Shown one piece after another: positions 41,957 through 49,889 of a stretch of 64,000 nucleotides of DNA; within the stretch, counting starts at the first letter, position 1; every line of letters begins with the position of its first letter. Position numbers and translations under genes: made by a program. The stretch is from Tagaea sp965279565. GTDB lineage: Bacteria > Pseudomonadota > Alphaproteobacteria > CACIAM-22H2. The stretch is taken from NCBI GenBank assembly GCA_965279565.1, contig OZ257249.1, positions 1,426,001 to 1,490,000 of the forward strand. Direction: 5' to 3'. A model generated the notes under the pieces. The model saw only the letters and a list, made by a program, of their open reading frames with translations. It was not told the origin of the DNA and made no database searches.

Positions 41957-43021
41957 ATGAGCGTTCGTTTCGGTTCGCGCGCCGTCGGCGACGGCAATCC
42001 GTGTTTCGTGACCTACGAGGCCGGCCCGACCCACAGTGGCCTCGAATCCGCGAAGAAGCTCGTGAAGCTCGCGGCCGACGCCGGGGCCGATGCGGTCAAA
42101 TTCCAGATCATCGATCCCGACCGGCTGGTCGCGGACCGCAAGCTGCCTTTTACCTACGACGTGCTCGTCGACCGCGTCACGGAACGCACCGAGACGGTCA
42201 GCGAGCCGCTCTACGACATCCTGTGCCGCCGGGCTCTCAGCCACGACGAATGGCGCGAGCTCAAGAAGTTCAGCGACGGTCTTGGCCTCGCGTTCTTCGC
42301 GACGATCGGATTCGACGACGAGATCCGGCTGCTGGAGGAAATCGGCTGCCATTCGATCAAGATCGCGTCGGCCGACGTCAACCACCTGCCGCTGATCCGC
42401 AAGGCGGCGCGCACGGGCATGTGTATCCAGCTCGATACCGGCAACGCCTCGCTCGGCGAGGTCGAGATCGCGGTCGACGCGGTGATGGCCGAGGGCAATA
42501 ACTCGATCGTCATCCACCAATGCCCGACCGGCTATCCGGCGAAGCGCGACGGCATCAACCTCAACATCATCCGCACGCTCAAGCAGATGTTCGGTCTTCC
42601 GGTCGCCTATTCCGACCATACGCCGGGCTGGGAGATGGACATCGCGGCGATCGCGCTGGGCGCCAACATGGTCGAGAAGACGATCACCGAGGATCGCACG
42701 ACGCGTTCGGTCGAGCACATCTTCTCGCTCGAACCCGCCGACATGGCGCGTTTCGTGCGCATCGTGCGCGACGTCGAGGCAGCGATGGGCCTGACGCGCC
42801 GGATCCTCGCGCCGGAAGAGAAGAAGAAGCGCGACAACTACCGCCGCTCGATCTTCCTGGCCGCCCCGGTGCGTGCCGGCACGCGGGTCTCCGACGCTAA
42901 GATCGAGTTCCGTCGGCCAGGGCACGGGTACGGGCCGGAACGCTACGAAGAGCTGTCGGGCCGGGCCTTCCGCAAGGACCTTCCGGCCGGCCACATGGTT
43001 GCCCTCGACGATCTTTCGTGA
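41957..43021 (+). CDS. NeuB-family synthase, copy 2 (divergent)
   Basis: A 354-residue PEP-dependent synthase with the barrel segments TYEAGPTHSGLESA, ADAVKFQIIDPDRLV and IKIASADVNHLPL, then PVAYSDHTPGWEMD. A C-terminal SAF domain starts near RRSIFLAAPVRAG. The first strand has TYEAGPTHSG instead of the usual AEI/AEL-G-NH, so the active-site Asn of NeuB is changed. It is clearly distinct from PseI at 51335 and the copy at 10255. It lies between pseB and the cytidylyltransferase, coupled to the latter by GTGA. It may make a second nonulosonate or a shorter ulosonate. Confidence 0.8.
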   Translation: MSVRFGSRAVGDGNPCFVTYEAGPTHSGLESAKKLVKLAADAGADAVKFQIIDPDRLVADRKLPFTYDVLVDRVTERTETVSEPLYDILCRRALSHDEWRELKKFSDGLGLAFFATIGFDDEIRLLEEIGCHSIKIASADVNHLPLIRKAARTGMCIQLDTGNASLGEVEIAVDAVMAEGNNSIVIHQCPTGYPAKRDGINLNIIRTLKQMFGLPVAYSDHTPGWEMDIAAIALGANMVEKTITEDRTTRSVEHIFSLEPADMARFVRIVRDVEAAMGLTRRILAPEEKKKRDNYRRSIFLAAPVRAGTRVSDAKIEFRRPGHGYGPERYEELSGRAFRKDLPAGHMVALDDLS

Positions 43022-43743
43022 CCGCATCTTCCATCCGTTCCGGTCCCGCGATCGCCGTCATTCCGGCACGCGGCGGCAGCAAGCGATTTCCGCGCAAGAA
43101 CGTGGCGCCGTTCTTCGGGTTGCCGATCGTCGCGCACACGATCAAGGCGGCGCTCGGATCGGGCTGTTTCGCGCGCACGGTCGTATCGACCGACGATGCC
43201 GAGATCGCGGCGATCGCCCGCGCGCACGGGGCGGAGACCGACGATCGTCCGGCGCATCTGGCGACGGACACGGCCGGCGTCGTCGACGTGTGCCTCGATC
43301 TGCTGGCCCGAGAGCGTACGGCCGGGCGGGAGTATTCGGCACTCTGCGCGCTCTATGCGACGTCCCCGCTGCGCGGGTCCGACGACATCCGCGCCACAAT
43401 GGCGCTGCTCGAGCCGGGAAAGTGCGATTTCGCGATCGCCGTGACGGACTACGATCTGCCGCCCTATCGTGCGCTGCGCGAGAACGCCGACGGCACGCTC
43501 GAGCCGATGTGGCCCGAGTTCGCCTTCCGCAAGTCGCAGGAAATGCCCGTGCTCCGCGTCAACAACGGCAGCACCTACGCGGTCGGCGTGCCGGCATTCG
43601 AGCGCGCGAAAGTCTTCACGGGACCCGGATGCCGCGGCCACCTGATGCCGCGCGGACGCTCGACCGACATCGATTTCCCCGAGGACCTCGACGCGGCCGT
43701 GCAGAAGGCGCGCGCACTCGGCTGGCGCGAGGCCGGCGCATGA
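43018..43743 (+). CDS. pseF: PseF-like CMP-pseudaminate cytidylyltransferase
   Basis: A 241-residue NeuA/PseF-type cytidylyltransferase. The nucleotide loop is AVIPARGGSKRFPRKN, followed by VVSTDDAEIAAIARAHGAE and LYATSPLRGSDDI. The PseF-like part FAFRKSQEMPVLRVNNGSTY distinguishes it from the SpsF-type copies. It makes CMP-pseudaminic acid from CTP. The start is GTG in a GTGA overlap with the NeuB-type gene; the stop overlaps hisH by ATGA. Whether it serves PseI, the adjacent NeuB copy, or both is unclear. Confidence 0.85.
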   Translation: MTASSIRSGPAIAVIPARGGSKRFPRKNVAPFFGLPIVAHTIKAALGSGCFARTVVSTDDAEIAAIARAHGAETDDRPAHLATDTAGVVDVCLDLLARERTAGREYSALCALYATSPLRGSDDIRATMALLEPGKCDFAIAVTDYDLPPYRALRENADGTLEPMWPEFAFRKSQEMPVLRVNNGSTYAVGVPAFERAKVFTGPGCRGHLMPRGRSTDIDFPEDLDAAVQKARALGWREAGA

Positions 43744-44369
43744 GCGCCAAGCGCGTCGCCATCGTCGACTACGGGCTCGGCAACCTGCGTTCGGCCTTCA
43801 ACGCCTTCCGCTGCTTCGACGTCGATCTGCGCGTCGTCGATTCCGGCGCCGGACTCGACGACGTGCACGCCATCGTCGTTCCCGGCGTGGGCTCGTTCGA
43901 CGCCGGCATGCGCGGCCTGCGCGAACGCGGCCACTACGACGCGCTGCAGCGGCGCGTCGTCGGCGCCGGCGTACCGTTTCTCGGCATATGCCTGGGCATG
44001 CAGTTCCTGTTCGAGGGCAGTGCCGAAGGAAGCGAGCCGGGCCTGGGCTGGATGCGCGGGCGCGTCGCGAAGTTTCCGGAGGGGGACAACTTCCCGAAAG
44101 TGCCCCATATCGGCTGGAGCGACGTGCGCTTCCCGCGCCCGACGCGGCTGTTCGTCGGCCTCGAATCGCCGTCCGACTTCTATTTCGTGCATAGCTTCTA
44201 CATCCCGCTCGAAGCGGACGGTGCGGATCACGTCGCCGGAATCGCTGAATACGGCTTCGAGTTCGCCGCCGCCGTCGAGCGCGCCAACGTCTCGGCCTGC
44301 CAGTTCCATCCCGAGAAATCGCAGCTTGCCGGCCTGAAGGCGATCGAGAACTTTATCGGTACGCTGTGA
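43740..44369 (+). CDS. hisH: HisH-type glutamine amidotransferase, cassette 3
   Basis: A 209-residue glutaminase with catalytic C84 in GICLGMQFL and H190/E192 in FHPEKSQ. IVDYGLGNLRSAFNAF is the N-terminal signature. It has ATGA coupling with pseF and GTGA coupling with hisF. Being embedded in the pseudaminic acid genes, it probably supplies ammonia for amidination of that sugar, as PseA-type modification gives Pse5Ac7Am in Campylobacter. Confidence 0.9.
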   Translation: MSAKRVAIVDYGLGNLRSAFNAFRCFDVDLRVVDSGAGLDDVHAIVVPGVGSFDAGMRGLRERGHYDALQRRVVGAGVPFLGICLGMQFLFEGSAEGSEPGLGWMRGRVAKFPEGDNFPKVPHIGWSDVRFPRPTRLFVGLESPSDFYFVHSFYIPLEADGADHVAGIAEYGFEFAAAVERANVSACQFHPEKSQLAGLKAIENFIGTL

Positions 44370-45181
44370 TAAAACACCGCCTCATCGCCACGCTGCTCAT
44401 CGCCGACGGCAACGTCGTGCAGACGCGCAAGTTTAAGCCGACCAACGCCGTCGGCAACGCGTTCACGGCGGTGGATTTCTTCAACGGCTGGGCGGTCGAC
44501 GAGATCGCCATCCTCGAGATCTCGCGTCATCGCGACGGCATCGACCGGTTCGTCGAGATCATCGACGAGCTGTCGCGCCGCTGCTTCGTGCCGCTCAGCG
44601 TCGGCGGCAAGATCGCGACGGTCGACGACGCGCTGCGCTATATCCGCGTCGGCGCGGACAAGGCCGTCGTCAATACCGCGGCAGTCGACCGGCCGGAGCT
44701 GATCGGCGAGATGGCGGCGGCGGTCGGCAGCCAGTCGGTTGTCGTGTCGATCGATGCGCGCCGCGATGCGGACATGCCGTCCGGCTATCGTGTCGTCGTC
44801 GACAATGCGCGGCGCGACTCCGCATTCGATGCGATCGCCTGGGCACGCGAGGCGGTCGAGCGCGGGGCGGGTGAGCTGCTGGTCAACGCCGTCGATCACG
44901 ACGGCGACAAGCGGGGCTACGATCTGGAGCTGATGCGGCTGGTATCGGGCGCCACTCGCGTGCCGCTGATCGCGATGGGCGGCGTGGGAAAGTGGGACGA
45001 TCTGGTCGACGGAATCCGGCTTGGCGGCGCCAATGCCGTTGCCGCAGGCAACATCTTCCACTACACCGAACACAGCACCAAGAAAGCCAAGGAATTCCTC
45101 GCCGCCGCGGGCTTGCCGATGCGGCGCAGCTCCTTCTATAAGGTGGCGCTGCCGCGCCGTCCCAAATACCGGCCCTTCTGA
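44366..45181 (+). CDS. hisF: HisF-type ammonia-channel subunit, cassette 3
   Basis: A 271-residue HisF homologue. The first strand reads HRLIATLLIADGN, so catalytic Asp11 is replaced by Leu, while the mid-barrel Asp in VVSIDARRDAD is kept. The barrel ends with NIFHYTEHSTKKAKEFL; a basic tail (RRSSFYKVALPRRPKYR) follows. The start is GTG in a GTGA overlap. The amidotransferase lies 18 bp downstream. A role as ammonia conduit rather than imidazole glycerol phosphate cyclase follows from the missing Asp. Confidence 0.88.
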   Translation: MIKHRLIATLLIADGNVVQTRKFKPTNAVGNAFTAVDFFNGWAVDEIAILEISRHRDGIDRFVEIIDELSRRCFVPLSVGGKIATVDDALRYIRVGADKAVVNTAAVDRPELIGEMAAAVGSQSVVVSIDARRDADMPSGYRVVVDNARRDSAFDAIAWAREAVERGAGELLVNAVDHDGDKRGYDLELMRLVSGATRVPLIAMGGVGKWDDLVDGIRLGGANAVAAGNIFHYTEHSTKKAKEFLAAAGLPMRRSSFYKVALPRRPKYRPF

Positions 45182-45199
45182 CGGAACTCGGAGTAGGAA

Positions 45200-46465
45200 A
45201 TGCATTACTGCCAGCGCTGCGTCTATCCGGGCAATGCGCGCCCCGGACTGGTTCTCGACGATCACGGCGTCTGCTCGGGCTGCCGCCTGGCGGAAAGCCG
45301 CCCGTCGGTGGACTGGTCGAGCCGCGAGAAGGTGCTCAAGGATCTGCTCGACGAGTACAAGGGGCGCCAGCGCGCCAAGGGCAATCCGTACGACTGCGTG
45401 ATCCCGGTTTCCGGCGGCAAGGACAGCACCTACCAGGTCTGGCTGATGCGCGAGCGCTACGGCATGAATCCGCTGCTCGTCAGCTACAACCATGCCTTCA
45501 ACACGGCCATCGGCATCCGCAACCTGACGAACCTCGTCAAGCGGATGGACTGCAACCTGATCCGCTTCACGACCGCCCCGGGATCGGCGATCCGCATCGC
45601 GCGCCACATGCTGCGCAAGGTCGGCGACGTGACCTGGCACTACCATGCCGGCATCATGACCTTCCCGATCCGCACGGCCGTGCAATACGACGTGCCGCTC
45701 GTCATCTGGGGCGAGCACGGGTTCAGCGAGCTCGTCGGCATGCACAACTACGACGACTTCGTCGAGTTCACGAAGAAGAAGCGCCAGGAACACGACATGC
45801 GCGGCTTCGAGCCCGAGGATCTGCTCGAGGAGGCCGATTCCGGCCTGACGAGCTACGATCTGGCGCCCTTCTTCTATCCGAGCGACGAGGACATCGAGCG
45901 CGTCGGCGTGCGCGGGATCTACCTGTCGAACTACATGGAGTGGGACGGCAAGAAGCACGCGGAGTTCGTGATCGAGAAGCTCGGCTTCGAGACCGCGCAG
46001 TCGCGCGAGCGCACCTTCAATCTCTACGACAAGCTCGACGACATTCACGCGAACGGGCTGCACGACTATCTCAAGTACCTGAAGTTCGGCTACGGCCGCG
46101 CGACCGACGAGGCGAGCTTCGAGATCCGTCGCGGCCGCATGACGCGCGAGGAAGGCATCGACATGGTCGCGAAGTACGACCATGTGCGTCCGTCCGACAT
46201 GGACATCTTCCTGCGCGAGTCGGGCATGAGCGAGGCCGAGTTCATGGCGAACATCGAGCATCTGCGCGACAAGTCGATCTGGGAGAGGGCGGTCGACGGA
46301 AGCTGGCGCACGCGCGACAGCGTGGCGAATCATCGCGCCGATCCGGGCGTCGAGACGGCCCGCCGGCCGCTCGGCAAGGACCGGACCGCCTATGTCCGCA
46401 CGCCTTCCCAGGAAGGGGCCCGCTACAAGACGGGCGCCGTGCAGACCGAATATGTCGTTCTCTGA
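45200..46465 (+). CDS. N-acetyl sugar amidotransferase (WbpG/PseA family), copy 4
   Basis: A 421-residue amidotransferase with CxxC pairs C4/C7 and C25/C28 and an intact PP-loop SGGKDS at residues 71-76. Family segments include PLVIWGEHGFSELVGM, FFYPSDEDIERVGVRGIYL and YLKYLKFGYGRATDEA. GGAG and AGGAA precede the ATG. It follows hisH-hisF in the pseudaminic acid block and is followed by a pseudaminic-acid-associated methylase, so it is the best candidate for a PseA-like enzyme. It is close in sequence to copy 3, whose PP-loop is altered. Confidence 0.88.
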   Translation: MHYCQRCVYPGNARPGLVLDDHGVCSGCRLAESRPSVDWSSREKVLKDLLDEYKGRQRAKGNPYDCVIPVSGGKDSTYQVWLMRERYGMNPLLVSYNHAFNTAIGIRNLTNLVKRMDCNLIRFTTAPGSAIRIARHMLRKVGDVTWHYHAGIMTFPIRTAVQYDVPLVIWGEHGFSELVGMHNYDDFVEFTKKKRQEHDMRGFEPEDLLEEADSGLTSYDLAPFFYPSDEDIERVGVRGIYLSNYMEWDGKKHAEFVIEKLGFETAQSRERTFNLYDKLDDIHANGLHDYLKYLKFGYGRATDEASFEIRRGRMTREEGIDMVAKYDHVRPSDMDIFLRESGMSEAEFMANIEHLRDKSIWERAVDGSWRTRDSVANHRADPGVETARRPLGKDRTAYVRTPSQEGARYKTGAVQTEYVVL

Positions 46466-46486
46466 CAGGAATCGAGGCGGTATCCC

Positions 46487-47113
46487 GTGACCAAGTCCAA
46501 TTTCCAGATCGACCGCTGGCGTGGCGATTTCGGCGACGCCTATGTCGCGCGCAACCGCCCCACCGAACAGATCCTCGGGATCATGGAGAAGGTGTTCCGG
46601 CGCGTGATCGGCGCCGCCCACCAGAAGCCGAAGACGATCCTCGAGGTCGGCTGCAACATCGGCATCAATTTGCGCGCGATGCGCCGGTTTGCCGACGCCG
46701 AACTGTTCGCGATCGAGCCGAACGCCAAGGCGCGCGCGACCGTGCTGGCCGACGGCGTTCTCGACGAGGCACATATCGCCGATGCCTGGGGCTCGGCGCT
46801 GCCGCATCCCGACGGGCGTTTCGACCTTGTATTCACTGCGGGTGTCCTGATCCACATTCCGGAGCCGGCCCTGCAGGACACGATGCGCGAGATCCACCGG
46901 ACCAGCGGCCGCTACATCGCCTGTCTGGAATATTTCTCGCGCGACGCCACCGAGGTACGCTATCGCGGGGAAAGCGACATGATGTTCAAGCGCGATTTCG
47001 GCGGGCTCTATCTCGATCTTTTCCCGGACCTCAAGATCGTCGACGACGGCTTTTTCTGGCGCCGTTCGACGGGTGCCGACGACCTGACCTGGTGCCTGCT
47101 GGAGAAGTCCTGA
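46487..47113 (+). CDS. Pseudaminic-acid-associated SAM methyltransferase
   Basis: A 208-residue class I methyltransferase. SAM motif I is ILEVGCNIGINLRAM and the post-motif is LFAIEPNAKARATV; FDLVFTAGVLIHIPEPAL is typical of the small methylases found beside pseudaminic acid genes (TIGR03587-type). It starts with GTG at 46487, with GAGG upstream. It lies directly after the amidotransferase and is coupled to the capsule-type gene by an unusual CTGA overlap. N-methylation of the acetamidino group or O-methylation of the sugar are plausible. Confidence 0.8.
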   Translation: MTKSNFQIDRWRGDFGDAYVARNRPTEQILGIMEKVFRRVIGAAHQKPKTILEVGCNIGINLRAMRRFADAELFAIEPNAKARATVLADGVLDEAHIADAWGSALPHPDGRFDLVFTAGVLIHIPEPALQDTMREIHRTSGRYIACLEYFSRDATEVRYRGESDMMFKRDFGGLYLDLFPDLKIVDDGFFWRRSTGADDLTWCLLEKS

Positions 47114-48666
47114 TCCGGCTGCCGCATTCGATCCACGCGATCGGTTCGGTTCCGGACTGGCGCGCGGACCTGCGCTGGCCGCTCGGGCCGGACGCGCGCT
47201 GCGTCATCGCCGAAGGCGTCGTCGCGACACTGCGGGCGTGGCGTCGAGGCCTGCCGGCGGGCCCGGCCATCGACGTCGCTGATCTCGCGTCGCTGCATCT
47301 GCTGACGTCTGGCGCGCGGGTAGCGCTCTATGCGCACGAACTTGCGGGTGCTGCTGCATTGGATGCCGAACTCGTCGGCGACCGGCCGGAATTCTCGGTC
47401 CTGCGCGACGGCAAATCTCCCGGCGAAACGAACCGCGAGCCCTACGAGGCGCGCCGCCCGAGCCGGATCCCGTTCGCCCGCACGCTGCGCGCGATAAAGA
47501 ACGTGCGGCGCTGGACGCCGCTTCGCCGGCTGGCGAAGGCGGTATTCGCACCCGAAGCGCATGTGTTGAGCACCGGCGGGCTTCTCCTCGAGGCGACCGT
47601 CGGCCATTCCCTGTCCTATGCCGCGCCCGACGAACTGATCGCCGCCGCCCGCCGGACCGCGCCCGCGACGCGGCTGGATATCGGGGAACTCGCCGAGGGC
47701 TGGGCAGCGGCGCTGTCCGGCTCGGAATTCGTGCCCGCGGCGCTGCGCGTGCGTGCGTCCATCCTGCTTCGTGCACAGGCCATGTCGGCGCTTTCGCGGG
47801 CCGATCGCGACCTTGCCGGTCTCGCACGGGTCGCCGACATGCCCGATGCGGTATGGGCGGGCGGGGCAGGCAGCTACGCGACCCGCGCGATCGGGCTTGA
47901 GGTGATGCGCCGTGGCGGCAGCGTTCGTCGTTTCGCCCACGGTGGCGCCATCGCCCTCGACGGATATGCGGATACGCATGCACTCGTCGACATGGCCGCG
48001 ACGAGTCGGTTCACGCTTGCCACGCCGGCCGCCCTCGGCCTGCTGCGCGACGCCCGGATCGGTTCGTCGTTCGACCGGCAGATTCCGGCGTTCGACGCGG
48101 TGGCGGGCGACCCGAAATTCCGGGCCGTGCCGCGCGTCGGTCGTCCGCGCCCGTCGCGCCGGCCAACCGTACTCTATGTCGGAACCGCTTTCGCCGGACA
48201 ACTCGTTCATATTCCGCCGGTTCCGCCCGACGCGATCTATTTCGACTGGCAGCGCCGGCTCCTCGACGCGCTGAACGCGCTCGATGCTGACGTTTACTGC
48301 AAGCCGCACCCCGAAAACCTCGTCCTGAGCGGCGTCCAGCCGTTGCCCGCACTCTATCCCGCGCTCGATATGCCGTTCGGCAGGGCATTGGCGCAGGCCG
48401 ATATCGTCGTTTTCGACTACTGCCTCAGCACGAGTTTCTGGGAAACGCTGTGCTCGGACCGGCCCGTCGTGCTGCTCGACGTCGCGCGCGCGCGCTGGCA
48501 TCCGGCGATCGACGCGATGCTGTCGCGCCGCTGCGCGCGACTTCCGGTCGCGTACGATGCCGGTAACCGGCCGCAGTTCGACCCGGCGGCGCTTGCCGAC
48601 GCGGTGGGAACTGCAAGGCCGGCCGATCCGACCGAGTTCCGCGACCTGCTGGCCGGCGACGGCTAG
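47110..48666 (+). CDS. Capsule-type GT-B-like protein, copy 3, probable CTG start
   Basis: A 518-residue protein of unclear family. The C-terminal half looks like a capsule-type GT-B domain with TVLYVGTAFAGQL, VYCKPHPENLV and the donor-type DYCLSTSFWETLCSDRPVVLLD region. The N-terminal half contains VWAGGAGSYATRAIGLEVM. No ATG occurs in the first 200 codons. CTG at 47110 forms a CTGA overlap with the methylase and has GGAGAAG 3 nt before it. A GTG at 47092 would overlap by 22 bp and has no ribosome site. It may be the transferase of the pseudaminic module; the function is inferred only. Confidence 0.6.
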   Translation: MIRLPHSIHAIGSVPDWRADLRWPLGPDARCVIAEGVVATLRAWRRGLPAGPAIDVADLASLHLLTSGARVALYAHELAGAAALDAELVGDRPEFSVLRDGKSPGETNREPYEARRPSRIPFARTLRAIKNVRRWTPLRRLAKAVFAPEAHVLSTGGLLLEATVGHSLSYAAPDELIAAARRTAPATRLDIGELAEGWAAALSGSEFVPAALRVRASILLRAQAMSALSRADRDLAGLARVADMPDAVWAGGAGSYATRAIGLEVMRRGGSVRRFAHGGAIALDGYADTHALVDMAATSRFTLATPAALGLLRDARIGSSFDRQIPAFDAVAGDPKFRAVPRVGRPRPSRRPTVLYVGTAFAGQLVHIPPVPPDAIYFDWQRRLLDALNALDADVYCKPHPENLVLSGVQPLPALYPALDMPFGRALAQADIVVFDYCLSTSFWETLCSDRPVVLLDVARARWHPAIDAMLSRRCARLPVAYDAGNRPQFDPAALADAVGTARPADPTEFRDLLAGDG

Positions 48667-48685
48667 AACAACGAGGTAGATCCGG

Positions 48686-49882
48686 ATGACCCGACCGTTC
48701 CTCCCCTATGCCCGCCAGTCGATCGAAGACGACGACGTGCGCGCCGTCGCCGAAGCGCTTCGCGGCGATTATCTGACGACCGGCCCGATGGTGGCGGCAT
48801 TCGAGACCGAGTTCGCGGCGAAGACCGGTGCCCGCCACGCGGTCGCCTGCGCGAACGGCACGGCGGCGCTGCACATCGCGGCGATGGCGATCGGGCTTGG
48901 TCCCGGCGACGCCGCGATCGTGCCGACGATGACCTTTCTCGCGACCGCGAACTGCGTACGCTACATGGGTGCCGATGTGATCTTCGCCGACGTCGATCCG
49001 GCGACCGGCCTGATCACGCCGGAAACCGCACGCGTGGCCCTTGCGCGCGCAGGCGGGCGGAAGGTCAAGGCGCTGTTCGTCGTGCATCTCAACGGCCAGT
49101 GCGTCGACATGCCGGGCATCGCGGCCCTCGCGCGCGAGAACGGCCTCAAGGTCGTCGAGGACGCGTGCCATGCGCTCGGCGGCGAGGCGGCCGGCACGCC
49201 GGTCGGGGCCTGCGCCTGGAGCGATTTTGCCGTGTTCTCGCTGCATCCGGCGAAGACCGTGACGATGGGCGAGGGCGGCGTCGTGACGACGAACGATCCG
49301 GAATTCGATCGCCGGATGCGGCTTGCCCGCAGCCACGGACTGGAGCGCAACCCGTCGTATTTCACCAACCGCGAGCTCGGCTTCGCGCCCGATGGGCAGC
49401 CGAACCCCTGGTATTACGAGATGGCCGCGCCCGGCTACAATTACAGGGCGACGGATTTCCAGTGTGCGCTGGGGCGCAGCCAGCTCGCGAAGCTCGACCG
49501 CTTCGTCGCGCGCCGTGCGGAGCTTGCCGAACGCTATCGCGCGCGGCTCGACGGTCTGGCGCCGCTTGCCGCTCCGCTCGGGCGTGTGGCGACCGGTCGA
49601 CCGGCCTGGCACCTTTGTCCGGCCCTGATCGACTTCGTAGCCGCCGGCAAGGATCGCGGGGCCGTCATGCGCGAGCTTTCCGCGCGCGGGATCGGCACGC
49701 AGGTCCATTACATCCCGGTCCATCGCCAGCCCTATTATCGCGCGATTGATCCCGCGCTCGACCTGCCGGGGGCCGAGGCCTATTACGCGCGCGTCCTCAG
49801 CCTGCCGCTCTATGTCGGTCTTGCGGACGAGGATGTCGATCGTGTCGTCGGCGAGCTCGCATCCGTGCTGGGGCTCCAGTAA
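48686..49882 (+). CDS. pseC: PseC: UDP-4-keto-6-deoxy sugar aminotransferase
   Basis: A 398-residue DegT-family aminotransferase with strong PseC identity: the N-terminus FLPYARQSIEDDDV, LTTGPMVAAFE, ANGTAALHIAAMA and the lysine K190 in SLHPAKTVTMGEGG. The PseC-type segment GYNYRATDFQCALGRSQL follows. It aminates C4 of the PseB product to give UDP-4-amino-4,6-dideoxy-L-AltNAc. It starts 19 bp after the capsule-type gene, behind GAGG, and is 7 bp before the fused PseG-PseH gene. Confidence 0.92.
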   Translation: MTRPFLPYARQSIEDDDVRAVAEALRGDYLTTGPMVAAFETEFAAKTGARHAVACANGTAALHIAAMAIGLGPGDAAIVPTMTFLATANCVRYMGADVIFADVDPATGLITPETARVALARAGGRKVKALFVVHLNGQCVDMPGIAALARENGLKVVEDACHALGGEAAGTPVGACAWSDFAVFSLHPAKTVTMGEGGVVTTNDPEFDRRMRLARSHGLERNPSYFTNRELGFAPDGQPNPWYYEMAAPGYNYRATDFQCALGRSQLAKLDRFVARRAELAERYRARLDGLAPLAAPLGRVATGRPAWHLCPALIDFVAAGKDRGAVMRELSARGIGTQVHYIPVHRQPYYRAIDPALDLPGAEAYYARVLSLPLYVGLADEDVDRVVGELASVLGLQ

Positions 49883-49889
49883 GAGCGGC

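Noticed and set aside
44228..46897. An 889-codon open frame on the minus strand
   Set aside because: It runs antisense to hisH, hisF, the amidotransferase and methylase genes, all with strong motifs. Long antisense frames are common at this G+C content, and its translation has no recognisable domain and is rich in Arg, Asp and His.
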